From: CAZLLV01 sp964560325
GTDB taxonomy: Bacteria > Acidobacteriota > Thermoanaerobaculia > Multivoradales > DATKCC01
Direction of reading: 5' to 3'
Assembly (NCBI GenBank): GCA_964560325.1
Contig: CAZLLV010000561.1
Location: forward strand, 1-64,000
DNA: 64,000 nt
The notes below the pieces were generated by a model. That model saw nothing but the letters and a program-made list of their open reading frames with translations, had not been told where the DNA came from and did not search any database. A program made the translations under genes and the position numbers. Below are positions 34,893 to 44,602 of this stretch, one piece after another. Positions within the stretch are counted from its first letter, which is position 1. Each line of letters begins with the position of its first letter.

Positions 34893-35767
34893 CGCCACTC
34901 TCGGGTCCAACCGCGCTCGCGGTCCTCGCCCTCTTCGCGATCCCGGCGGCGCTTCCCGCCCAGGAGATCCCGGCCGCCGAGCAGGCCCTTTCCGACGGCC
35001 GCGCCGACGACGCGATCGAGCTCTATCGCGCGCAGGCCGCCGAGCGCCCGGAGGACGCCGGAGCCCACGCGATCCTCGGCCGCACCCTCGCTCTCGCCGA
35101 CCGCTACGGAGAGGCCGCGACGGCGCTCGAGCGGGCGGTCGCGCTGGGCGCGGACGACGTGCGGACCCTCCTCTACCTCGGCTCGGCGCTCTGGGAGAGC
35201 GGCCGGCCCGAGGCGGCCGATCCGGTGCTGGCGCGTGCCGCCCTCACTGCGGAAGCGGCGGCGGCCGGTACCGGAGCCGAGCTCCTCGCCCACCACCAGC
35301 TCGGTCGGCTGCGCCTCTGGGCCGGCCGGCCCGCCGAGGCGATCCCGTCGCTCGAGCGGGCGCTGGCGCTGCGGCCGTCGGCGGGGGACATCGCGCTCGA
35401 CCTCGCCCGCGCTCTCGACCGCGCCGGCCGCACGGACGACGCGATCGCCGCCTTCCGGCGGGTGATCGAAGCTTCGCCGGACAGCCACCACGCCCGCTGG
35501 GGTCTCGCCCAGGTGCTCGCCCGCGCCGGCCGCCGCGACGAGGCGGCCGAGCAGCTCCGCGTCTACCGCGAGCTCTACGACGCCGACCAGGACCGCACCC
35601 GCCGCATCCGCCGCGTCGAGTCGCTGGTCGACCTCGCGCACGTCCGCGCCCTCGACGGCGACCACGCCGCCGCCGTCCGGGCGCTCGAAGAGGCGGTCGG
35701 CCTCGACCCGGACGACCCGAACCTCCGCCGCCTCCTCGCGCGCGAGCGCCTAGCGGCGGGCGGATGA
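34889..35767 (+). CDS. Exported tetratricopeptide repeat protein
   Basis: A 292-residue protein starting at GTG (GTGA overlap). The signal peptide (residues about 6-24, ending ALPAQE) is followed by seven or so TPR helices pairs: ALSDGRADDAIELYRAQ, AHAILGRTLALADRYGEAA, LLYLGSALWESGRPEAADP, LGRLRLWAGRPAEAIPSLER, IALDLARALDRAGRTDDAIA, ARWGLAQVLARAGRRDEAA and AHVRALDGDHAAAVRALEEA. It is a protein-protein scaffold in the periplasm. It lies just upstream of a CRTAC1 gene, a common association. Confidence 0.85.
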   Translation: MTPLSGPTALAVLALFAIPAALPAQEIPAAEQALSDGRADDAIELYRAQAAERPEDAGAHAILGRTLALADRYGEAATALERAVALGADDVRTLLYLGSALWESGRPEAADPVLARAALTAEAAAAGTGAELLAHHQLGRLRLWAGRPAEAIPSLERALALRPSAGDIALDLARALDRAGRTDDAIAAFRRVIEASPDSHHARWGLAQVLARAGRRDEAAEQLRVYRELYDADQDRTRRIRRVESLVDLAHVRALDGDHAAAVRALEEAVGLDPDDPNLRRLLARERLAAGG

Positions 35768-35783
35768 CGGGCGGACGCTGCGA

Positions 35784-35799
35784 TACGATCCCCCGGCCC
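35784..35799 (+). promoter_or_regulatory. -10-like box just before the CRTAC1 start
   Basis: TACGAT (35784-35789) ends 10 nt before ATG 35800, where no Shine-Dalgarno is seen. It supports ATG 35800 over ATG 35764, although 35764 shows the ATGA overlap common in this window. Confidence 0.35.
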
Positions 35800-37503
<1,704 letters not shown>

Positions 37504-37584
37504 GGCGCGCCTGCTAGGATGCCGCAGAGCGGCATGGCCGTGGCCGAGCCGCCGACCCTCTCACCCCGACCGGAGCTTTTCCCC

Positions 37585-38685
37585 ATGGCGACCCTCTTCT
37601 TCACCGGCTTCCCCGGCTTCCTCGGCTCCGAGCTCCTGCCCCGCGTGCTGCGCCGCTCGCCGGACGCCGAGGCGCTCTGCCTGGTGCAACCGAAGTTCGT
37701 TGACCTGGCCCGGGCGCGCGCCGACGAGATCGAGGCGTCCGACGAGGCGTTCACCGGCCGCATCCGGCTGGTCGAGGGGGACGTCACCGCGCCCGGCCTC
37801 GGCCTGGGACCGGAGGGCCGATTCCCGGCCGGGCTCCGGAGCGGCGTCTCCGAGATCTTCCACCTGGCGGCGATCTACGACCTGGCGGTGCCCCGCGACC
37901 TCGCGATGCGCGTCAACGTCGACGGCACCCGGAACCTCCTGCGCTTCGCGGCCGGGTGCGACGCGCTCGAACGCTTCCAGTACGTCTCGACCTGCTACGT
38001 CTCCGGCCGCTACGCGGGCGCTTTCGCCGAGACCGACCTGGTCAAGGGGCAAAACTTCAACAACTTCTACGAGGAGACGAAGTTCCTCGCCGAGGTGCAG
38101 GTGCAGGAGTGGATGGAGAAGGGACTGCCGGCGACCGTCTACCGGCCGTCGATCGTGGTCGGCGACAGCCGCACCGGCGCGACCGGCAAGTACGACGGCC
38201 CGTACTACGTGATCCGCTGGCTCCTCAAGCAGCCGGGCGTGGCGCTGATGCCGGTGGTGGGCGACCCGAAGCGCACGCGCCTCAACGTCGTCCCTTCCGA
38301 TTTCGTGATCTCCGCCATCGACCACCTCTCCGGCGCCCCCGCGTCGCGCGGCGTGGTCTACCAGCTCGCCGATCCCGATCCGCCGACGATCGCGGAGATG
38401 CTCGACCTGATCGTACGCGCCGTCGACAAGCCGGTGGTCAAGCTCCCGACGCTGCGTTCGGTCGCCAAGGGCGCGCTCGGGCACGTGCCGTTCCTGGAGC
38501 GGGTGATGGGCATCCCACCGGCGGCGATCGACTACTTCGTGCACCCGACCTTCTACCTGACCGACAACACCCGCCGCGACCTCGCCGGCACCGGCATCGA
38601 GGTGCCGCCGTTCGCGAGCTACGTCGACCGGCTGGTCGAGTTCGTCCGCCGGCACCCCGAAGTGCGCTCCAAAGCGATGGCTTAG
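37585..38685 (+). CDS. Extended short-chain dehydrogenase (male-sterility/thioester-reductase-like)
   Basis: A 366-residue NAD(P)-binding protein. The Rossmann motif FFTGFPGFLGSELLPRVL (residues 5-22) is in the TGxxGxxG pattern used by the NAD_binding_4 family of fatty acyl and thioester reductases. Further features are LVEGDVTAPGLGL, the HLAAIYDLAV loop, STCYVSG and the catalytic YEETK (about 155). A C-terminal half with FLERVMGIPPAAIDYFVHP may bind an acyl substrate. ATG 37585 gives the typical N-terminus and has GGAG upstream; TGCTAGGAT at 37512-37520 is a likely -10. It meets the MATE gene tail-to-tail with a 4-nt overlap. Confidence 0.82.
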   Translation: MATLFFTGFPGFLGSELLPRVLRRSPDAEALCLVQPKFVDLARARADEIEASDEAFTGRIRLVEGDVTAPGLGLGPEGRFPAGLRSGVSEIFHLAAIYDLAVPRDLAMRVNVDGTRNLLRFAAGCDALERFQYVSTCYVSGRYAGAFAETDLVKGQNFNNFYEETKFLAEVQVQEWMEKGLPATVYRPSIVVGDSRTGATGKYDGPYYVIRWLLKQPGVALMPVVGDPKRTRLNVVPSDFVISAIDHLSGAPASRGVVYQLADPDPPTIAEMLDLIVRAVDKPVVKLPTLRSVAKGALGHVPFLERVMGIPPAAIDYFVHPTFYLTDNTRRDLAGTGIEVPPFASYVDRLVEFVRRHPEVRSKAMA

Positions 38686-40022
38686 ATCGCCCCTCCCAGG
38701 CTCGCGGGGCCGCGGCGCCGGATCCAGAGCGCGAGGAGGATCGCGACGGTCGCGAGGCCGGCGGCGAGCCCCCACCAGATCCCGACCAGTCCGGCGCCGA
38801 CCCGGAAGCCGAGCCACCAGGCGAGCGGCAGCGCGATGCCGTAGAAGCCGATCAGCATGATGAGGGCCGCGGGCACCGTCCGGCCCATCCCGCGTAGCAC
38901 GCCGGAGCCCACCACCTGGGCGCCGTCGGCGACCTGGAAGGCGGCGACGATCGGCAGGATCGCGGCGCACAGCGCCACCACCGCAGGGTCGTCGGTGAAG
39001 AGCTCGGAGAGCGGCCGCCGTCCGAGCGTGAGCCCGACCGCGGCGACCGCCATCACCCCGCAGCCGAGGGCGAGCGACACCCACGCCGCCCGCTGCGCGC
39101 CCGGGAAATCCCGCGCGCCGAGGAGGTTGCCGACCCGCGTCACCGCGGCGAACGAGATGCCGAGCGGGATCATGAAGGTCCAGGACGAGATCGCGACCAC
39201 GATCGAGTGAGCGGCGAGCGGCCCGGGACCGAGCCAGCCGGCCCAGATCATCGACAGGCTGAACGCCCAGTACTCGAGGCCCATCTGCAATCCGACCGGC
39301 GCCCCCAGGCCGAGCAGGCGGCCGATCGAGGGGAGGTGGAACGACTCCCGGCTCCACCCTCTCCAGACGCTCTCCTCGCCCAGAAGGCGCGCGGCGAGCG
39401 CGAGGAAGGCGAACATGTAGACCATCGAGATCGAGGTGGCGAGCCCGGCGCCCACGACCCCGAGCGGCGGCGAGCCGAGGTGGCCGAAGATGAAGACCCA
39501 GTTGGCGGCCACGTTGATGGCGTTGGCGGAGAGCGTCGCCCACATCACCGGCTTCATCCGGCCCTGCGCCTGGAGCCAGTGGCGCAGCACCACGTAGCCG
39601 AAGAAGGCGGGCAGCCCGACGATCTGGACCAGGGCGTAGCGGTGCGCCTCGGCCGAGAGGTGCGGGTCCTGACCCAGGCTCACGAGACCGGGGCCGGTGG
39701 AGACCACGATCAGGCAGAGGAGCGGTGTCACGAGCGCCGCCGACACCAGCCCCCGCTGACCGGAGAGGACGAGCCCGCGGCGGTCGCCGGCGCCGTACGC
39801 CTGCGCCGCCACCGGGTCGAGGCCGAGGAGAAGGCCCATCACCACGATCGAGGTGCCGATCAGCCAGAGCCGGCCGAGGGAGGCGGCGTCGAGCGCCTCG
39901 ACGCTCACCTGGCCGAGCATGAGCATGTCGACCACCCACAGCGTCATGGCCCCGACCTGCGCCGTCACCAGGGGCGCGGCGAGCCGGGTCAGCCGACGGA
40001 CCTCGAACGAGACCGGTTTCAC
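38682..40022 (-). CDS. MATE-family multidrug/Na+ efflux transporter
   Basis: A 446-residue inner-membrane exporter with twelve hydrophobic segments. MATE signatures include LAAPLVTAQVGAMTLWVVDMLMLGQVS near the N-terminus, PVAAQAYGAGD (about 70), a central loop, and GAPVGLQMGLEYWAFS plus AAHSIVVAISSWTFMIPLGIS in the second half. It would use a Na+ or H+ gradient to expel drugs or metabolites. The start is set at GTG 40022 because it gives the normal family N-terminus (VKPVSFEVRRLTRLAAPL); an upstream ATG at 40082 adds 20 residues of Pro-rich sequence not expected in the family. The start is uncertain. Confidence 0.88.
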   Translation of the reverse strand: MKPVSFEVRRLTRLAAPLVTAQVGAMTLWVVDMLMLGQVSVEALDAASLGRLWLIGTSIVVMGLLLGLDPVAAQAYGAGDRRGLVLSGQRGLVSAALVTPLLCLIVVSTGPGLVSLGQDPHLSAEAHRYALVQIVGLPAFFGYVVLRHWLQAQGRMKPVMWATLSANAINVAANWVFIFGHLGSPPLGVVGAGLATSISMVYMFAFLALAARLLGEESVWRGWSRESFHLPSIGRLLGLGAPVGLQMGLEYWAFSLSMIWAGWLGPGPLAAHSIVVAISSWTFMIPLGISFAAVTRVGNLLGARDFPGAQRAAWVSLALGCGVMAVAAVGLTLGRRPLSELFTDDPAVVALCAAILPIVAAFQVADGAQVVGSGVLRGMGRTVPAALIMLIGFYGIALPLAWWLGFRVGAGLVGIWWGLAAGLATVAILLALWIRRRGPASLGGAI

Positions 40023-40119
40023 GGGAGATCGGGGAGGAGCCGGAGCGAAGGAGCCTGCCTGCAAGAGCTGCCACGGTAGCACGATCGAGCGCGGTGGCGC
40101 CGGCCGTCGCGCCGTGCGG

Positions 40120-40135
40120 TAGCCTTCCCACTCGC
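40120..40135 (+). promoter_or_regulatory. -10-like box before the phosphoesterase start
   Basis: TAGCCT (40120-40125) lies 10 nt before ATG 40136 in a region with no Shine-Dalgarno. It fits the near-leaderless pattern seen elsewhere in the window but is weak alone. Confidence 0.35.
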
Positions 40136-41713
40136 ATGACCTCGTCCGACCCTCCCTCGCCCGCCCCCGGGAAGCCTTCGGCCCGCCGGTGGCGGCGCTT
40201 GCCGGCGGTACTCGCCTGGTTGGCCCTGCTGGCAGGACTCGCCGCGGTCGACGGCTTCTGGATCGAGCCCCGCCTCCTCCTCGGCCGTGAGCGGTTCGAG
40301 GTCGACCTGGTGCCGGGGCGCTACCGGGTCGTCCACCTCTCCGATCTCCACGTCCTGCCGCAGCGGCGTCTCTACGACCGGTTGCTCCGCCGCGTCGCCG
40401 CCGAGGAGCCCGACCTGATCCTGGTGAGCGGCGACCTGGTGGCGGACGCCCCCAGTGCCGAGCTCCTCCAGGAACGGGCGCGTGACGCCGCGCGCTGGAT
40501 CTCGCGCCTGCGGCCGGTCGCCCCCGTGCTCGCCGTCCAGGGGCACTCCGAGTACCTGGGCGAGGTGATCTCGATCCTGGCGGACGCGGGAGTCGAGTGG
40601 GTTTCGAACGAGGGACGGTCGATCGGTCCCGGCGGGGAGGGGATCCTCCTCCTCGGGCTCAACCAGCAGGTCGGCCTCGACGCCGACCGGGTGGCGCCGC
40701 CGGTCTTCTCCCTCGGCTCGCTCGAGGCGGGCGGCGAGACGCTCCTCCTCGCCCGCTCCGAGCTCCGCAGGAACCGCTACCTGAGCTACGACCCGAAGCC
40801 GCGCCGGGCGGGCGACCTGGCGCGGGAAGGCGGCCCCTTCGCCTGGAGCGGCTACGACGCGTCCGTGTCACTGCGGGTCGAGGACGCTACGAGCGGCGCC
40901 GGGCTCGCCGTCCACAGCCGCTACGCGGTGGGCGAGAACCGCGCGATTCGGCTGGCGCGGGCGAAGGGGTGGCCGGGCGACACCGGTCATTTCGCCCTCA
41001 CCTTCGACGGCAGCGCGCCCGAGACGGAAGAGGGAGAGGGCCGGCTCAACCGACTGGACACGGGCGTTTCGCCGGAGCCCGGGCGCTGGTACCGGTTGCG
41101 CCTGGTGACCGAGGTCCTTCCCGACCGGCTCGAAGTCCGCGGGCGCGTCTGGCCGGAAGGGGAGGAGGAGCCGGACGAGTGGCAGGCTTGGGCGGTCGAC
41201 CGTTCGGTGCGCCGGGTCGAGCGGGGAACGGTGGCGCTCTGGACCTGGGGCGAAGGGACCACGGCCTACCGGGATCTGCGAGTGGTCGAGGACGGCCGGA
41301 CGCTCCTCGACGCACCGCTCGGCGGGACGACGACCGCCGGCGGGTCGGAGCTGCCCGCCGGCTTCCTCGACGGCGCGCGGGCCACCCGCCTCGCCCTGGC
41401 GCTCGCGCGCAGCCCGGAGGTGCCGCCGGGAACGCCGCGGGTGGTCTTGACCCACACGCCCGGGCCGGTGGTCGAGGCGGCCGAGCGGGATGTGCGGCTG
41501 GTCCTCGCCGGCCACACCCACGGCGGCCAGGTCCGCCTGCCCTTCTTCGGTGCGCTCGTCACCCGCTCGGAGATCGGCCGCCGCTACGACCGGGGGCTCT
41601 TCGACTGGCCGGACGGCGCGGACACTCTGCTCTACGTCAACGCCGGGGTCGGCACCTCGATCCTGCCGGTGCGCTTCTTCGACCCGCCGGTCTACGCCGT
41701 CTTCGACTTCTGA
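40136..41713 (+). CDS. Membrane-anchored metallophosphoesterase split by a beta-sandwich insertion
   Basis: A 525-residue protein. An N-terminal membrane anchor (about 20-37) is followed by calcineurin-like motifs: HLSDLHV (about 67), SGDLVADAP (about 98) and VQGHSEYLG (about 134), where GNHD/E is expected. Residues about 215-388 are then a beta-rich domain (WSGYDASVSLRVEDATSGAG, GHFALTFDG, WYRLRLVTEVLPDRLEVRGR, TVALWTWGEGTTAYRDLRV) like laminin-G/concanavalin modules. The phosphoesterase resumes at LTHTPGP (about 439) and GHTHGGQVRLPFFG (about 458), close to YkuE-type enzymes. It probably acts at the membrane surface; the inserted domain may bind glycan or lipid. Confidence 0.78.
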   Translation: MTSSDPPSPAPGKPSARRWRRLPAVLAWLALLAGLAAVDGFWIEPRLLLGRERFEVDLVPGRYRVVHLSDLHVLPQRRLYDRLLRRVAAEEPDLILVSGDLVADAPSAELLQERARDAARWISRLRPVAPVLAVQGHSEYLGEVISILADAGVEWVSNEGRSIGPGGEGILLLGLNQQVGLDADRVAPPVFSLGSLEAGGETLLLARSELRRNRYLSYDPKPRRAGDLAREGGPFAWSGYDASVSLRVEDATSGAGLAVHSRYAVGENRAIRLARAKGWPGDTGHFALTFDGSAPETEEGEGRLNRLDTGVSPEPGRWYRLRLVTEVLPDRLEVRGRVWPEGEEEPDEWQAWAVDRSVRRVERGTVALWTWGEGTTAYRDLRVVEDGRTLLDAPLGGTTTAGGSELPAGFLDGARATRLALALARSPEVPPGTPRVVLTHTPGPVVEAAERDVRLVLAGHTHGGQVRLPFFGALVTRSEIGRRYDRGLFDWPDGADTLLYVNAGVGTSILPVRFFDPPVYAVFDF

Positions 41714-41723
41714 AGCGGCCCGG

Positions 41724-42275
41724 TCAGGGCCAGAGCCAGCCGAAGACGGCGCCGGTGGCGAGGGCGTAGAGCAGGCCGTCCAGGAGCTGCTTCGCCACGT
41801 ACGACCAGGGCCGGCCGAACCAGATGCCCTCCTGCACGTACGCCCACGAGTAGCCGAGCCAGGCGACGGTGCCGCCGATCTGGAACGGGAGCACGAAGCC
41901 GTAGCCGGAAGGCACGGTGTTCGACAGCACGTAGGCGACCGTGACGCTCACCACCAGCGCCCAGACGAACCACTGCGCGAGCGAGCGGCTCATCGACGGA
42001 TCGCCGTTCGGCAGCATCACGACGAAGGCGACCGGCCCCTCCTGCATCTTCTTCCGGTGGTCGGCGCTCTGCATCGCCGCCCGGTCGGCGGCGTGCGGGA
42101 CGGTGTAGAGGCCCGGTGCGGCGCCGCGGAGCGCCGAGCGTGCGGCGCCTTCGTCCGGCAGGCCGTGAAAGTCCTTCCGGTGCCAGGGAAAGACCATCCA
42201 AACGAGCGAGCTCAGGATGAACACGGCGACCGCGGAGAGCACCACGGGAAGCCACAGAGCGGTCAGAGAGACCAT
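41724..42275 (-). CDS. Integral membrane protein of unknown function
   Basis: A 183-residue protein with about four hydrophobic helices: residues 5-27, 97-118, 124-145 and 160-182. A cytoplasmic or periplasmic loop of about 70 residues (WHRKDFHGLPDEGAA, HRKKMQEGPVAFVVMLPNGD) separates the first helix from the rest. The ATG has a perfect AAGGAGG site 7 nt upstream, one of the best in the window. No family was recognised; hydrophobicity and the strong ribosome site make it a real gene. It ends 10 nt from the converging phosphoesterase. Confidence 0.75.
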   Translation of the reverse strand: MVSLTALWLPVVLSAVAVFILSSLVWMVFPWHRKDFHGLPDEGAARSALRGAAPGLYTVPHAADRAAMQSADHRKKMQEGPVAFVVMLPNGDPSMSRSLAQWFVWALVVSVTVAYVLSNTVPSGYGFVLPFQIGGTVAWLGYSWAYVQEGIWFGRPWSYVAKQLLDGLLYALATGAVFGWLWP

Positions 42276-42392
42276 CGTCTTCCTCCTTGTCGGGGAACGG
42301 CTTGCGGGCGGATCGGCCTCGATGATAGCCGAACCGGAGGCCGTCCGGCCGCTGCTGCGCACGAGTCTTGCGAAGGATCACGGACGGAGGGC

Positions 42393-43031
42393 ATGAGAAT
42401 GAAGGTACTCGTCATCGGAGCGAACGGAAACACCGGCATGCGGGTGGTGCACCTGCTCAAGCAGCGGGACCACGAGCCGCGGGCGATGATCCGGCACACC
42501 GACCAGAAGCCGAAGTTCGACGCCATGGACACCGAGACCGTCCGGGCGGACCTCGAGAAGGAGATCCGCCACGCTTTCGACGGCTGCGGCGCGGTGGTCT
42601 TCGCCGCCGGCTCCGGCTCGCGGACGGGGCCGGAGAAGACCGAGGCGGTCGACCGCGACGGCGCGATCCGAGCGATCGAAGCGGCCGCCGAGGCCGGCGC
42701 GCGGCGCTTCGTCATGCTGAGCTCGATGGGCGCCGACCCGGAGAGCGAGGGGCACGAGATCTCGCACTACTTGCGAGCCAAGGGGGTAGCGGACGAGCAC
42801 CTGCGCGCGAGCGGGCTCGACTACACGATCGTACGCCCGGGCCGGCTCAACAACCGGCCGGCGGCCACCTATATCGACGCCGCCGAGCGCCTCGGGCGCC
42901 ACGGCGAGATCTCGCGCGACGACCTCTCCGAGGTGCTGGTCGCCTGCCTCGACCTCCCGAACACCCGGGGCAAGACCTTCGAGGTGCTCGCCGGAGAGCG
43001 GCCGGTGCAGAAGGCGCTCGAGGCGCTCTGA
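42393..43031 (+). CDS. NAD(P)H-binding atypical short-chain reductase
   Basis: A 212-residue protein of the NAD(P)-binding_10 (YwnB/SDR_a5) family: KVLVIGANGNTGMRVVHLL (residues 4-22, GxxGxxG), MIRHTDQKPKF, VRADLEKEI, FAAGSGSRTG, FVMLSSMGAD (about 107), DYTIVRPGRLNN (about 149) and an ISRDDLSEVLVACL helix. These are small cytoplasmic reductases or NADPH sensors. GGAGG lies just upstream of the ATG. It is followed 60 nt later by a SRPBCC gene, perhaps in the same operon. Confidence 0.85.
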   Translation: MRMKVLVIGANGNTGMRVVHLLKQRDHEPRAMIRHTDQKPKFDAMDTETVRADLEKEIRHAFDGCGAVVFAAGSGSRTGPEKTEAVDRDGAIRAIEAAAEAGARRFVMLSSMGADPESEGHEISHYLRAKGVADEHLRASGLDYTIVRPGRLNNRPAATYIDAAERLGRHGEISRDDLSEVLVACLDLPNTRGKTFEVLAGERPVQKALEAL

Positions 43032-43090
43032 AGGCCGGGGCGCCGTCCGGGATCTCCCGGCGGGGCCTCGCTTCGGGAGAGAATCGGGGT

Positions 43091-43564
43091 GTGCAGATCC
43101 ATCGAATCGAGCGCGAGACGTTCCTCGCCCGGCCCCGGCCGGAGGTCTTCGAGTTCTTCTCCGACGCGGGCAACCTGGAGGAGCTGACGCCCGATTTCCT
43201 GCGCTTCGAGATCGTGACGCCCTCACCTTCGAAGGGGCCGATCGAGATGGCCGCCGGGCGCCTCATCGACTACCGATTGCGCGTGAGAGGCGTGCCGATC
43301 CGCTGGCGTAGCGTGATCCGGGTCTGGGAGCCGCCCGTCCGGTTCGTCGACGAGCAGGTGCGGGGCCCCTACCGAAGGTGGCACCACGAGCACCTCTTCG
43401 AGGAGCGGGACGGGGGGACGGCGGTCATCGACCGGGTCGACTACGCGGTCCCCGGCGGCCCGGGCCTCGAGCGGCTGGTGCACCGCCTCCTCGTCGGTCC
43501 CGACGTCCGGAAGATCTTCGACCACCGCCAGCAGCGGCTGGAGGAGATCTTCGGCGAGGTGTAA
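43091..43564 (+). CDS. SRPBCC family protein (polyketide cyclase/dehydrase-like)
   Basis: A 157-residue protein starting at GTG. The fold matches COG4276-type SRPBCC proteins: RETFLARPRPEVFEFFSDAGNLEELTP (about 8-34), MAAGRLIDYRLRVRGVPIRW (about 56-75), FVDEQVRGPYRRWHHEHLFEE (about 88-108) and a final helix with RKIFDHRQQRLEEIFG. This family has a hydrophobic cavity for an unknown ligand. GGAGAG precedes the start, about 11 nt away. It follows the reductase gene in the same direction. Confidence 0.82.
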   Translation: MQIHRIERETFLARPRPEVFEFFSDAGNLEELTPDFLRFEIVTPSPSKGPIEMAAGRLIDYRLRVRGVPIRWRSVIRVWEPPVRFVDEQVRGPYRRWHHEHLFEERDGGTAVIDRVDYAVPGGPGLERLVHRLLVGPDVRKIFDHRQQRLEEIFGEV

Positions 43565-43671
43565 ATCCGTGGCGTGGGCCGCCCGTCCCGGCAGGGGTCG
43601 GGGGCTTCCGCCCGGCGTCGGCTCGGAACCCCCGTCCCCTGCCTCCCGCCCGGGATCGCCTGCCGACGGGG

Positions 43672-43677
43672 TAGAAT
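43672..43677 (+). promoter_or_regulatory. -10-like box upstream of DUF4160 gene
   Basis: TAGAAT (4/6 or better to TATAAT) lies 42 nt before the GTG at 43720. No matching -35 was found. It marks the left edge of a lower-GC islet. Confidence 0.4.
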
Positions 43678-43719
43678 TCAGCGTGTGATGGGTGGAAGGA
43701 GAGCTGGCCCGGAGGTTCT

Positions 43720-43956
43720 GTGCCGACCGTCTTGAGGGTTGGGCCGTACCGGGCCTTCTTCTTCGCCGGGGATCGCGGCGAGCCGATCCACGTTCATGTC
43801 GAGCGTGATCAAGGAATGGCCAAATTCTGGCTACAGCCGGTCCGGCTGGCGAAAAGCCGCGGATTCGGCAGTGCCGAGCTCAACAGAATCAGCAAGATCG
43901 TGGAGGAGAACCAGGAGCGATTCCGGGAGGCATGGAATGACTATTTTGAAAGCTGA
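43720..43956 (+). CDS. DUF4160 domain protein
   Basis: A 78-residue protein matching DUF4160: MPTVLRVGPYRAFFFAGD, the EPIHVHVERD segment (about residues 21-30), MAKFWLQPVRLAKSRGF and a closing helix ENQERFREAWNDYF. The family is small, cytoplasmic and often encoded next to DUF2442, as here; a toxin-antitoxin-like role has been proposed but is not shown. The start is GTG with CGGAGG upstream. It overlaps the next gene by 20 nt. Base use is less GC-rich than in neighbours. Confidence 0.85.
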   Translation: MPTVLRVGPYRAFFFAGDRGEPIHVHVERDQGMAKFWLQPVRLAKSRGFGSAELNRISKIVEENQERFREAWNDYFES

Positions 43957-44233
43957 GCCTCGCTTGGCGGATGTGGTGACGGTGACCGTAACGGATGACG
44001 ATCTGGTCGCGGATCTGAGCGATGGCCGGAAGATTTCCGTGCCGCTTTCCTGGTATCCACGGCTCGCCGACGCGACCGCTGAGGAGCGCGGCAACTGGCG
44101 ATTGATAGGTCACGGAGAAGGAGTTCACTGGCCGGACCTGGACGAGGACATCAGCGCCGCAAACCTTGTTTTCGGGCAGCCCTCGGGAGAGAGCCAAGCG
44201 TCACTTGACCGCTGGCGCAGGAGCCGTGGGTAG
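43937..44233 (+). CDS. DUF2442 domain protein
   Basis: A 98-residue protein with the DUF2442 pattern: VTVTVTDDDLVADLSDGRKISVPLSWYPRL (about 13-42), WRLIGHGEGVHWPDLDEDISAANLV (about 56-80). Family members often accompany DUF4160 proteins and may bind nucleic acid or a partner protein. The ATG lies within the upstream reading frame. The pair has signs of horizontal transfer: lower GC and AT-rich flanks. Confidence 0.85.
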   Translation: MTILKAEPRLADVVTVTVTDDDLVADLSDGRKISVPLSWYPRLADATAEERGNWRLIGHGEGVHWPDLDEDISAANLVFGQPSGESQASLDRWRRSRG

Positions 44234-44335
44234 AAGAGAACACCCATTACTTTCGGCCATTTTTTCTGAGTCGTCTGCTTCGCGGTAAGACTGAATGTTT
44301 ACAATTGTGCACCCCTGATCGACAGATCAAGAATT

Positions 44336-44584
44336 ATGGCTCTGGACCAGAAGCTGGCACAGACGCTCCGCGCCAAGAACGGCGCGGAGCGGATGCAGAT
44401 CGCCTTCGGCATGTTCCGGGCTGTTCGCCGGATGATCGAGAGCCGGCTCCGGGAGGAGCACCCGGAGTGGGACGACGAGGCGCTCCGGGGAGCCGTGGCC
44501 CGGTGCATCGCGGAGTATCCCGACGAGCGGAAGTGGGCCGTGTGGGTGACGCCTCGGAGCTCGGGCTCGGCCGGGACTCTTTGA
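44336..44584 (+). CDS. Small helical protein of unknown function
   Basis: An 82-residue protein, mostly helical: MALDQKLAQTLRAKNGAERMQIAF, then RRMIESRLREEHPEWDDEALRGAVARCI. The motif R-x-x-x-HPEW-x-x-E resembles small proteins often encoded next to nucleotidyltransferase or toxin genes, but no such partner is seen. It lies behind an AT-rich stretch with the palindrome ACAATTGT (44301-44308). No Shine-Dalgarno is visible. Its 3' end overlaps a terminator stem. Confidence 0.6.
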   Translation: MALDQKLAQTLRAKNGAERMQIAFGMFRAVRRMIESRLREEHPEWDDEALRGAVARCIAEYPDERKWAVWVTPRSSGSAGTL

Positions 44585-44598
44585 GCCCGAGCTCCTTT
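44556..44598 (+). terminator. Strong hairpin terminator overlapping the end of the upstream gene
   Basis: GGAGCTCGGGCTC (44556-44568) and GAGCCCGAGCTCC (44583-44595) form a perfect 13-bp stem with a 14-nt loop, followed by TTT. The left arm is coding (SSGS region of the 82-residue protein) and the stop TGA overlaps the right arm. Confidence 0.75.
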
Positions 44599-44602
44599 CC
44601 CC

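Noticed and set aside
40023..40082. N-terminal extension of the MATE protein from ATG 40082
   Set aside because: The added 20 residues are Pro/Ala-rich and not typical of MATE proteins; GTG 40022 gives the usual N-terminus. Left as uncertain.
37561..40137. 858-codon minus-strand frame spanning the MATE and SDR region
   Set aside because: Out of frame with the MATE gene, which has membrane helices and family motifs.
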